Assembly: GCF_001854805.1 (NCBI RefSeq)
Contig: NZ_MBLO01000235.1
Location: 1-64,000, forward strand
Reading direction: 5' to 3'
Length of the DNA: 64,000 nt
From: Pseudofrankia coriaricola
GTDB taxonomy: Bacteria; Actinomycetota; Actinomycetes; Frankiales; Frankiaceae
Every line of letters begins with the position of its first letter. Positions within the stretch are counted from its first letter, which is position 1. Of this stretch, positions 24,542 through 31,558 are shown piece by piece. The notes beneath the pieces are model-generated. The model was given only the letters and a program-made list of their open reading frames with translations, ran no database searches and was not told where the DNA came from. The translations under genes were made by a program, and so were the position numbers.

Positions 24542-25150
24542 TCAGGGGACCCGGTAGCCGTTGCGGGTGAGGAGGCGGACGGGGTCGGTGCCGTCCCACT
24601 GGGCGCAGGTGGCGGCGATGCGCGCCAGCTGCTCGAGGAATCCCGGTGACTGTTCGACGACCTCGGTGATGAACCCGAAGTCGTCGAGCGTGTCGAAGTA
24701 GCCGACCCGGATGCCGTCCGCGGAGGTGAGCTCGCAGGCGAGCTCGTAGCCGTGGCCCAGGTATAACGCCCGCTTGCTGTCGTAATCGGGCGTCACGGTG
24801 CAGAGCTGGTGGAAGCCCGCCCGGCCGGTAAGGGCCTGCTCGCGGAAGATGCTGTCGCGGTCACAGCGCTGGGTGATGAGCTCGATCTGCACCGGGCCGG
24901 CCTGGGCCACGCCGACCTGGAGGTTCACCCCGGTGGCGGCGCCCCGATACGTGCAGGCCTGCTCGATGGGTGGCAGCACATGAAACGGGCCGACGCCGAA
25001 CACCGTCGCCCATCGGCGGGCGGCGGCGACGAGATCGTCGACGACGAAGCCGAGCTGGAACAGCCTGTACTCGCCCTCCGGCCAGGGCTGTTGGAAGAGA
25101 TGGTGCTGGAACGCGAGTGGCGCGGGCGGGCCAGCCGGAATGCTGGTCAT
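24542..25150 (-). CDS. VOC (glyoxalase/bleomycin-resistance fold) family protein
   Basis: A 202-residue vicinal-oxygen-chelate protein of the Glyoxalase_4 type. Two beta-alpha-beta modules can be traced: LFQLGFVVDDLVAAARRWAT, then FGVGPFHVLPP, and later FHQLCTVTPDYDSKRALYLG followed by IRVGYFDTLDDFGFITEVVE. Metal-site candidates are a histidine in the second module and the late glutamate of ITEVVE. The substrate is unknown; related actinobacterial proteins are often encoded with steroid or fatty-acid degradation genes. The ATG at 25150 overlaps the TGA of the thioesterase gene (ATGA), so the two are translationally coupled. Its 3' end lies next to the tRNA remnant at the mobile-region border. 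Confidence 0.85.
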   Translation of the reverse strand: MTSIPAGPPAPLAFQHHLFQQPWPEGEYRLFQLGFVVDDLVAAARRWATVFGVGPFHVLPPIEQACTYRGAATGVNLQVGVAQAGPVQIELITQRCDRDSIFREQALTGRAGFHQLCTVTPDYDSKRALYLGHGYELACELTSADGIRVGYFDTLDDFGFITEVVEQSPGFLEQLARIAATCAQWDGTDPVRLLTRNGYRVP

Positions 25151-26127
25151 TGCGTCAACGCTCCGTGCTGGCCGCTCTCGCCGTTCGGGCCCTTCAGGAT
25201 CTTCGGGCGCACGAGCACCTCCTGAGCGACGGTGGCCACCAGGTGCCCGTCGGCGTCGTGGATCGCTCCGCGCACGAGGCCGCGGTGGCCCGCGACGACG
25301 ACCGTCTCCTGGGTGTGCCGATGCCAGCGATCGAACCGTACCGGGCGGTGCAGCCAGATGGCGTGGTCGAGGCTGCAGGCCGACGCGTAGTCCGGCACGT
25401 AGTCCGGGTCTGCGCCGCCGGGGTAGGACCGGAAGGCCATGTCGAGCAGGAAGTAGTCGCTCGCGTAGGTGAGCAGTGCCGCGTGCAGGCCCGGGTCGGC
25501 GCCGACGTCGCGGGGCAGGCGCATCCAGTGCGAACGTTCCCCGGCGGCCGGGGAGCCGCCCATGAAGACGACCGGTTCGGCCAACCGCATCTCGAGCGGC
25601 GGCGGGCGGTCGACCCAGGCCAGCGCCTGCGGCCGCAGCTCCGGCGGAGCCTTTTCCGCCCAGTCCTGCAGCAGTGGCAGCCGCTCCGGGTCCGCCGCCG
25701 GGACGGAGGGGTCGGCCGGGGGCTCGGGGCCGGCGCCGTCCGCGTGGAACGTGACGATCGCGACCAGGAGCACGCGATCGCCCTGCTGGACCGTCACCCG
25801 CCGCGTCGACATCGTCCGGCCGTCGCGTATCCGGTCGACCACCAGCTCCACCGGGACGCCTGGCTTCCCCGCCTGGACGAAGGACGCGTGCAGGGAGCAC
25901 GGCTCCTGGCCGGTGACGGTCACGTGCGCCGCCACGAGTGCCTGGGCGAGCGACTGCCCGCCGAAGATGCGGTTGAACCGGGCCGGCTCGGAGCGGACCC
26001 GGAACAGGTCGGTGCCGGCTGGCTCGGTGCCGGGCGGCCCGAGGCTGAGCGGCTCGAGGTCGAAGGCCGCGAGCAGCCCGTCGAGCGACCCGAGGATCGC
26101 CCGGCGTAGGGCGGGGTCGATGCTCAT
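25147..26127 (-). CDS. acyl-CoA thioesterase II, TesB-like
   Basis: A 326-residue double-hotdog thioesterase that would hydrolyse acyl-CoA to free acid and CoA. The N-terminal hotdog has FRVRSEPARFNRIFGGQSLA then QALVAAHVTV, the classical RIFGGQ-LAQAL motif. The C-terminal hotdog has ASACSLDHAIWLHRPVRFDR and ends IHDADGHLVATVAQEVLVR, carrying the catalytic aspartate and glutamine region. I chose the ATG at 26127, where homology begins, over the longer frame to 26181. It forms a two-gene operon with the VOC gene and is divergent from the epimerase/sulfotransferase operon, with the dyad at 26170-26181 in between. A role in clearing acyl-CoA intermediates of the neighbouring pathway is inferred. 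Confidence 0.9.
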   Translation of the reverse strand: MSIDPALRRAILGSLDGLLAAFDLEPLSLGPPGTEPAGTDLFRVRSEPARFNRIFGGQSLAQALVAAHVTVTGQEPCSLHASFVQAGKPGVPVELVVDRIRDGRTMSTRRVTVQQGDRVLLVAIVTFHADGAGPEPPADPSVPAADPERLPLLQDWAEKAPPELRPQALAWVDRPPPLEMRLAEPVVFMGGSPAAGERSHWMRLPRDVGADPGLHAALLTYASDYFLLDMAFRSYPGGADPDYVPDYASACSLDHAIWLHRPVRFDRWHRHTQETVVVAGHRGLVRGAIHDADGHLVATVAQEVLVRPKILKGPNGESGQHGALTQ

Positions 26128-26169
26128 ACGGCCATCACACCATCCGCCCACGGTTTGGATCAAATATCC

Positions 26170-26181
26170 GTGACTGGTCAC
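26170..26181. promoter_or_regulatory. inverted repeat in thioesterase/epimerase divergent promoter
   Basis: GTGAC-TG-GTCAC is a short dyad centred between the two divergent operons. It sits 44 bases from the thioesterase start and 58 bases from the epimerase start. A TetR- or GntR-type repressor could use it; no regulator gene lies next to it. Confidence 0.4.
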
Positions 26182-26238
26182 AGTGATGGCTCCAAACTAG
26201 GCTCCACGTCCCGTGAGATGCCAAGAAGGACGATTGCC

Positions 26239-27201
26239 GTGTTGACCGGCGAGAAGATCCTGATCACGGGACCGGCTGGCCGCATCGCCTACGGGCTGGC
26301 CCGCTCGCTGGCTCGCGAAAACGAGGTCTGGGGCATCGCCCGCTTCACCGATCCGTCCTCTCGGGCGAAGGTCGAGGCGCTCGGCGTGACGACCAGGGCG
26401 GTCGACATCGCCGACGGCCCGCTCGACGCGCTGCCCACGGACTTCACCCACCTGCTGCACCTCGCGGCCGACTTCAGCGCGGACGACTACGACCGGGCGA
26501 TCCGGGTGAACGCCGAGGCGACCGGCCGCCTGCTGGAGCACTGCCGGTCCGCGAAGGCCGCGCTCGTGATGTCGACGGTCTCGACATACAAGCCGCACCC
26601 CGACCCATGGCACGCCTTCCAGGAGAACGATCCCCTCGGGGACGCGATGGCGCCCCCGTCGGCGCCGTACTCGGTCTCCAAGATCGCCCAAGAGGCGGTC
26701 GCCCGGTACTGCGCCCGCTCGTTCGGCCTCCCGGTGACCATCGCCCGGATGGGCTGCGCCTACAGCGACCAGGGCGGCCTCCCGGTCTGGCACCTGGAAG
26801 CCGTCGCGGCTGGGCAGCACATCCGGACTCGCTGGGACCCGATGCCGTACAGCCCGATCCACGACGACGACATCTGCGCGCAGGTCGAGCCCCTGCTGGC
26901 CGCCGCGAGCGTGCCGGCGACGATCGTGAACTGGGCCGGCGACCAGGCCGTGAGCGTCCAGCAGTGGGCGGCGTACTTCGGTGAGCTCCTCGGAGGCCCG
27001 GCGGTGGTGGACGTCGAGCCGATCCCGGGCGCGTCCGTCGGCTCCGTCGGCGACCGCACCAGGCGCGCCTCGATCACCGGTCCCTGCCAGGTCGGCTGGC
27101 GGGAGGGCTTCCGCCGGGTCGCCGAACAGCTGCTCCCAGACCGGCTGACCGCCGGCGAGCTGACCGTCGGCGGGCTGTCCGCGGGCGAGCCGAGGAGCTG
27201 A
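26239..27201 (+). CDS. NAD-dependent epimerase/dehydratase, extended SDR
   Basis: A 320-residue extended short-chain dehydrogenase. The dinucleotide loop is ILITGPAGRIAYGLARSLA, the active-site serine region is ALVMSTVSTYKPH, and the catalytic pair is Y-x3-K in APYSVSKIAQEAVARY. The family oxidises or epimerises NDP-sugars, sterols or related alcohols; the exact substrate is not visible. GTG at 26239 is chosen because AAGGA lies eight bases upstream; an in-frame ATG at 26218 has no ribosome site. It heads an operon with the sulfotransferase gene three bases downstream, then the DUF1214-like and nitroreductase genes. Confidence 0.87.
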   Translation: MLTGEKILITGPAGRIAYGLARSLARENEVWGIARFTDPSSRAKVEALGVTTRAVDIADGPLDALPTDFTHLLHLAADFSADDYDRAIRVNAEATGRLLEHCRSAKAALVMSTVSTYKPHPDPWHAFQENDPLGDAMAPPSAPYSVSKIAQEAVARYCARSFGLPVTIARMGCAYSDQGGLPVWHLEAVAAGQHIRTRWDPMPYSPIHDDDICAQVEPLLAAASVPATIVNWAGDQAVSVQQWAAYFGELLGGPAVVDVEPIPGASVGSVGDRTRRASITGPCQVGWREGFRRVAEQLLPDRLTAGELTVGGLSAGEPRS

Positions 27202-27204
27202 GCG

Positions 27205-28359
27205 ATGCGCTACCCGACCAGCGAGCAGCTGCTCGACGCGGCGGCCGCGGCGACCGGCCTCGCCGACTTCGGCCCCGGCGACTTCCGCGCGGGCCTCGAC
27301 GTCCTGCTCGACAGCCTCGAACGGGACGGGGACCTGAGCCCAGGCACCGACGCCACCGTCGTCGGGGTCTTCCACCGCCGGCTGGTCAACCGCCTCGAAC
27401 TGGAGGCGTGGTACCGCGAGCACCCCGAGACCGCGGACCTGCCAGTGCGCGGGCCGGTGGACGTCAACGGCCTGCCGAGAACCGGCACCACGGCGCTCGC
27501 GAACATCCTGTCGCTTGACCCGCAGTTCCGCGGGCTGCGCGGCTGGGAGCAGTCGAAGCCCTGCCCGCCCCCGGAGTTCGACACCGAGCTGACGGACCCG
27601 CGGCGGTTGGAGCTGGTGAAGGAGTACGAAGAGGTCCCCGCCCACCTGAAGGCGATGCATCTTTACGACGCGGACGCGACGATGGAGGACAGCGAGGTCC
27701 TCGGCATGTCGTTCCACGGCCAGCAGATGACGTTGCCGGTGTACGGCTATCACGCCTGGTGGCGCGGCGCCGACCTGACGGACACGTTCGCGTACCACCG
27801 GCGCGTCATCCAGCTCCTGCAGTCGCGCCGGCCGCCGAACCTGTGGCTGTTCAAGGCGCCGCACCACAAGTTCCACCTGGAGCCGCTGGCCGCCGCCTAC
27901 CCGGACGCGCGGTTCGTCATGACACACCGCGACCCCGCGAAGGTGGTTCCGTCCTACGCGAGCATCGTGTCCGCGATCCTCCCGCCGCCGACGGGGGAGC
28001 GGGACCACCGGCGGCTCGGCCGGGAGATCAGCGAGCACCTGCGCGTCGGCATGGAGAACGCCATCGCGTCGCGCGCCCGCCTGGGCGAGGACCGGTTCTT
28101 CGACGTCCACCATCGCGAGCTGGTCAGGGACCCGATCGGGACCGTGTACCGGGTCTACGACTTCCTCGGCCTGGACCTGCGACCGGAGGTCGAGCGGGCG
28201 ATGGCCGACTGGCACGAGGCCAACCGGTCCGGCGCCCACGGGGTCCACCGGTACACCGCCGAGCAGTTCGGCCTGGACGAAGAGCAGATCCGCGCCGACT
28301 ACGAGTTCTACATCCGCCGCTTCGGCATCGAGGTCGAGCGCAAGAAGGTCGAGCGCTGA
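27205..28359 (+). CDS. sulfotransferase family protein
   Basis: A 384-residue PAPS-type sulfotransferase-fold protein. The 5'-phosphosulfate-binding loop appears as VNGLPRTGTTALANIL, and the 3'-phosphate site as DARFVMTHRDPAKVVPSYAS. Actinobacteria of the Mycobacterium/Frankia type carry many members next to lipid and xenobiotic genes; only some transfer sulfate, so activity is inferred. The ATG at 27205 is preceded by GAGGAG inside the end of the epimerase gene. The 15-base tandem repeat at 28355-28436 begins over its stop codon. Confidence 0.88.
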   Translation: MRYPTSEQLLDAAAAATGLADFGPGDFRAGLDVLLDSLERDGDLSPGTDATVVGVFHRRLVNRLELEAWYREHPETADLPVRGPVDVNGLPRTGTTALANILSLDPQFRGLRGWEQSKPCPPPEFDTELTDPRRLELVKEYEEVPAHLKAMHLYDADATMEDSEVLGMSFHGQQMTLPVYGYHAWWRGADLTDTFAYHRRVIQLLQSRRPPNLWLFKAPHHKFHLEPLAAAYPDARFVMTHRDPAKVVPSYASIVSAILPPPTGERDHRRLGREISEHLRVGMENAIASRARLGEDRFFDVHHRELVRDPIGTVYRVYDFLGLDLRPEVERAMADWHEANRSGAHGVHRYTAEQFGLDEEQIRADYEFYIRRFGIEVERKKVER

Positions 28360-28436
28360 GAAGCCGGGTGTCGAGAAGCCGAGCGCCGAGAAGTCGAGTG
28401 TCGAGAAGTCGAATGCTGAGAAGTCGAATGCTGAGG
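28355..28436 (+). repeat. 15-base tandem repeat between sulfotransferase and DUF1214-like genes
   Basis: Five units of GCTGAGAAGTCGAAT-like sequence (variants GTCGAGAAGCCGAGC, GCCGAGAAGTCGAGT) run head to tail, starting over the sulfotransferase stop and ending in GCTGAGGGG. The last partial unit provides the purine-rich ribosome site of the next gene. The in-register 15-base period keeps the frame open on both strands. Copy number may vary between strains. Confidence 0.85.
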
Positions 28437-28447
28437 GGATACGGACG

Positions 28448-29629
28448 ATGAGCCTGCCCACCTGGTCCGAGCAGCTGAAGGCGCTCGACGGCGTCGCCGA
28501 CAACCTGATCGCCCAGTGGCGGCCGGGCGGCGCCTCCGAGGCCGAGACACAGGACATGAACAAGCTCGCGCTGTCGATCCTGGCCGGCGGCTACCTGTGC
28601 CGGGTCTACACCGACGCCCGCCGACCCGTGTTCATGCCGCTGTGGAACTACGCCTTCAACCAGGGCGGCCCTGACCCCGACTACGTCTACTCGACGGCCG
28701 AGGTCGACGTCGACGGCGTGTACGAGATCTCCGGCTACCGCGGCACGACGCGGTTCGTCGAGATCACGCAGCAGAGCTTCGACATCATGAGCCCGGCGGA
28801 CATGAGCGGGGGACCGGTCCCGTCCACCCACGACCTGGACGAGCTCCGGCTCGGCGACGACGGCTCCTTCCGCGTCCTGCTCAGCGCCGAGCGCCCGGAC
28901 GGCCACACCGGGGACTGGTGGCGGCTGGAGCCGACCACCCGCCGCCTGCTCATGCGGAAGTGCTCTTGTGACTGGATCCGGGAGGACGACGCCCGGGTGG
29001 CCATCAACCGGCTGGACGACGGGGGAGCCGACATGTCGCCGGCGGAGACTGCCCGGCGTTTCTCGGACCTGGCCGCCTGGGTCGAAGGCATGATCGCCTT
29101 CGACATGAAGCTGGTGCGTTACTACCGCGAGCACCACGGCATCAACACGCTGCTGCGCTCGAAGAAGATCGACGAGATGGGCGGGCTGCCGAAGCAGGTC
29201 TACTACGACGGCATCCACGAGATCAACGATGACGAGGTCCTGATCATCGAGACCGAGGTGCCAAGGCAGAGCCGCTACTGGCAGGCACTTGTCGCCGACG
29301 ACCGCTTCTGCACCGTCGACTGGGTGAACAGGCAGTCCAGTCTCAACGACGCGCAGGCCCGCCTCGACGGGGACGGGAAGTTCCGCGCCGTCATCTCGCG
29401 GCTCGACCCGGGCGTGCCCAACTGGCTCGACAAGGCGGACTATCCCTGGGGGGTCATCCAGCTGCGCTGGAACCACGCCAGCGACCATCCCGACCCCACC
29501 ATCATGAAGGTGCCGTTCGCCGGCATTCGCGAACACCTGCCCGCCGACACGCCCCAGGTCACCCTGGCCGAGCGCGCGGCACAGCTGCGTGCTCGCCGGG
29601 AGGGCGCACAGCTCCGCCGGATCTGGTGA
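28448..29629 (+). CDS. DUF1214-like protein of unknown function
   Basis: A 393-residue soluble protein. The pattern fits the DUF1254/DUF1214 group: GYLCRVYTDARRPVFMPLWN, then PDPDYVYSTAEVDVDGVYEI, STHDLDELRLGDDGSFRVLL and late NWLDKADYPWGVIQLRW. These domains occur in secreted or cytoplasmic proteins with no firmly known reaction; in actinobacteria they accompany lipid and steroid clusters. There is no signal peptide. The ATG at 28448 uses the AGGGG supplied by the tandem repeat. It is third in the operon, so it probably acts on the same pathway as the epimerase and sulfotransferase. Confidence 0.8.
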   Translation: MSLPTWSEQLKALDGVADNLIAQWRPGGASEAETQDMNKLALSILAGGYLCRVYTDARRPVFMPLWNYAFNQGGPDPDYVYSTAEVDVDGVYEISGYRGTTRFVEITQQSFDIMSPADMSGGPVPSTHDLDELRLGDDGSFRVLLSAERPDGHTGDWWRLEPTTRRLLMRKCSCDWIREDDARVAINRLDDGGADMSPAETARRFSDLAAWVEGMIAFDMKLVRYYREHHGINTLLRSKKIDEMGGLPKQVYYDGIHEINDDEVLIIETEVPRQSRYWQALVADDRFCTVDWVNRQSSLNDAQARLDGDGKFRAVISRLDPGVPNWLDKADYPWGVIQLRWNHASDHPDPTIMKVPFAGIREHLPADTPQVTLAERAAQLRARREGAQLRRIW

Positions 29630-29765
29630 CCGGCCCGCCGCCCTCCGGGTCAATGATCGGCCACCGACCAGAATCATGATCGGCCATGCCGCCGGGCCGG
29701 CGGCGAGAATCGCCGGAGGCCGACCGGCGGCCTTGAAGAGGCTTGAAGAGATCGGAGAGATCGGC

Positions 29766-30431
29766 ATGGAGATCCACGAGGCGCTCTACACGACGAGGGC
29801 GATGCGGCGGGTGCGTCCCGACCAGATCCCGGCCGATGCCCAGGCCCGCATTCTCGATGCGGCCATCCGGGCCCCGAGCGGTGGCAACACACAGGGGTGG
29901 CGTTTCCTCCTCGTCGACGACCCCGCGGTCAAGGGCCAGCTGGCGCCGCTGTACCGCCGTGCCCTGACGACCTTGTGGGAGACCTTCTACGCCGACCGCC
30001 TGGCGGCCGCCCGAGCCGATCCGGGCTCCGAGGACAGCGCCACGCTGCTGCGGATCCAGCGCTCGTCGGACTGGCTGGCCGACCACTTCGCCGAGGTGCC
30101 GCTCTTCCTCTTCGCGTTCGTGCGGCACGACCCGACCGGTGGCTCGATCTACCCGGCCGTCTGGAACGCCCAGCTCGCCGCCAGGGCGGAAGGCATCGGG
30201 AGCTCGCTTACCAGCGTGCTGGGGGCGTTCGCGAAGGAGGAGGTGCTGGAGATCCTGGAGGTTCCTCCGGGCGAGGGTTGGATCAACGCCTGCTGCGTCA
30301 GTTTCGGCTACCCGACCGGGCGCTGGGGTGTCGCCGGGCGGCGGCCGGTGCACGAGGTGGCGGCGCGCAACCGCTGGGACGGCCCGCTGGGCTTCGAGGT
30401 GCCGTCGCCGCTCTGGCCGCCGAGCGAGTAA
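29766..30431 (+). CDS. nitroreductase family protein
   Basis: A 221-residue FMN-dependent oxidoreductase fold. The N terminus MEIHEALYTTRAMRRVRPD, then RILDAAIRAPSGGNTQGWRF, is diagnostic: TTRAMRR and AP-GGN-Q--RF form the FMN phosphate site. SIYPAVWNAQLAARAEGIGS is the dimer and flavin region. It reduces an unknown electrophile with NAD(P)H; nitro compounds are only the laboratory substrate. ATG 29766 is chosen because GGAGAG lies about nine bases upstream and homology starts there. It is the last gene of the operon starting at 26239, after a 136-base gap that may contain a secondary promoter. Confidence 0.88.
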   Translation: MEIHEALYTTRAMRRVRPDQIPADAQARILDAAIRAPSGGNTQGWRFLLVDDPAVKGQLAPLYRRALTTLWETFYADRLAAARADPGSEDSATLLRIQRSSDWLADHFAEVPLFLFAFVRHDPTGGSIYPAVWNAQLAARAEGIGSSLTSVLGAFAKEEVLEILEVPPGEGWINACCVSFGYPTGRWGVAGRRPVHEVAARNRWDGPLGFEVPSPLWPPSE

Positions 30432-30671
30432 CCAGCCACCTCCACGGAGTTCGCCGATCTCGCCGAGGCGCCGACGATAGCTCTCCGTGATATTTGGCAG
30501 ATGGCGTGGAGGCTCGCCGCGTGCCACGGATCGCCGTTTGATGCTGTCCTGTCTGGTGGACGAGGCCTCCTGCGCGCGCGTCGCCGACCGAAAATCCCGC
30601 ATGGTCGCACCGACAAGACCCCTGGTTGCTGTGAGCCTGGGTGCGGTCAACGAGAGATGAGGAGTGTCGAG

Positions 30672-30950
30672 ATGGCAACTATGAAGGCTGCGGTGATCCC
30701 GGCGGGGTATTAGAGGACGTCCCAATGCCCGTGGCAGAACCTCACCAGGTGCTCGTCAGAATCCATGCCAGCGGCATCTGCTACACCGATGGGCTCCTGG
30801 CGCAGATGGTCCTGTCGTTCTGGGATTTTCCGTTCGTTCTCGGGCACGAAGGCGTCGGCGAGGTCGTCGCGGTCGGCGAAAGCGTCACAACGCGCAAGGT
30901 AGGTGACCGAGTCGGCCTCCCCATCACCACATTGTCAGCTGGGGGTACTC
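30672..30950 (+). pseudogene. zinc alcohol dehydrogenase N-terminal fragment
   Basis: The start MATMKAAVIPAG is followed by a stop; after a one-base frameshift the next frame reads LEDVPMPVAEPHQVLVRIHA, then SGICYTDGLLAQMVLSF and GHEGVGEVVAVGESV before the sequence diverges at about 30950. These are the GroES-like domain and zinc residues (C in GICYTD, H-E in GHEGVG) of a medium-chain alcohol dehydrogenase. Two thirds of the gene, including the nucleotide-binding fold, are missing. It is a clear relic. Confidence 0.8.
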
Positions 30951-31074
30951 GCCGTGTTCGCGGTCGACAGCACGATCAAGACGTATCTGGCCTTCGGCCC
31001 GCCGCGACAGCGAGTTCCACACCCATCGGATCCCGGCGCCGGCTCGACGGCCGGCTCGCTCGTGGGGTTGCCGT

Positions 31075-31345
31075 GGCCACCGGGCGTCGAGGTCGCGGCA
31101 CGCTGCCGGGCCGGCCGGGACGGTGTTCCCGGTGATTTCTTCGGCCTGTTTCGGTCCGGCGCCGGCCGTGGCCGCTCAGGACGTCACCTGTTCGGCCGGG
31201 CACGACTCGACGAGGCGAGCTGCGCATTGGTCGTCGGCGACGTGTGCGGCAACGGGGTGCGGGCGGCTCGCGTCGCCCGAGCGGCGCTACGTACAGTTCG
31301 GGAACACGCAGGTCAGAAGCTGCCAGCGGGTGGACCTTGCCTATC
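31075..31345 (+). pseudogene. SpoIIE/PP2C-type phosphatase fragment
   Basis: One frame reads VEVAARCRAGRDGVPGDFFG, then CALVVGDVCGNGVRAARVAR and ALRTVREHAGQ. This matches the start of a SpoIIE-type serine phosphatase (A-RYRP---G-VGGDF-D and WALV-GDVCGKG--AA), with a metal aspartate in GDVCG. Upstream sensor domains and most of the phosphatase domain are absent. It lies directly after the alcohol dehydrogenase relic and 200 bases before the TIR/HSP90 gene. Confidence 0.65.
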
Positions 31346-31546
31346 AGCATCCGATCCGATTGATCGTGCTTGTAGGAGTTGAGATCACGATCCACCCGGT
31401 CGGCGCCCGGGCGGCGCCCGGGCGGTCTGAGGACCGCGGTCGCTGCGTGGCGTGGATGAGAACAGTCCGCGACCGCTGCTGACGGGTCGGCGGCGTACCG
31501 CCGTCGGCAAGGTCGCACTTTCAGCCGGGAATCGTATGCGAGCTGC

Positions 31547-31558
31547 CATACTTACCCT
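31547..31558 (+). promoter_or_regulatory. possible -10 element of a leaderless promoter
   Basis: CATACT at 31547-31552 precedes the GTG start at 31559 by six bases. There is no purine-rich ribosome site between. This arrangement fits a leaderless mRNA, which is common in actinobacteria. The -35 region is not convincing. Confidence 0.35.

Noticed and set aside
24485-24565. complete tRNA gene
   Set aside because: The T arm, acceptor 3' strand and CCA are good, but the D arm and 5' acceptor strand are absent and the anticodon stem does not close. Only a 3' half is supported.
26221-26238. epimerase start at ATG 26218
   Set aside because: In frame, but it lacks a ribosome site, whereas AAGGA sits eight bases before GTG 26239, where homology begins.
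28355-28436. CRISPR-like array
   Set aside because: The units are contiguous 15-base tandem repeats without spacers; no cas gene is present anywhere in the window.
26197-28563. 788-codon open frame on the minus strand
   Set aside because: It lies exactly opposite the epimerase and sulfotransferase genes, consists of composition-biased Val/Asp/Arg-rich sequence and has no family signal. It is a GC-driven shadow.
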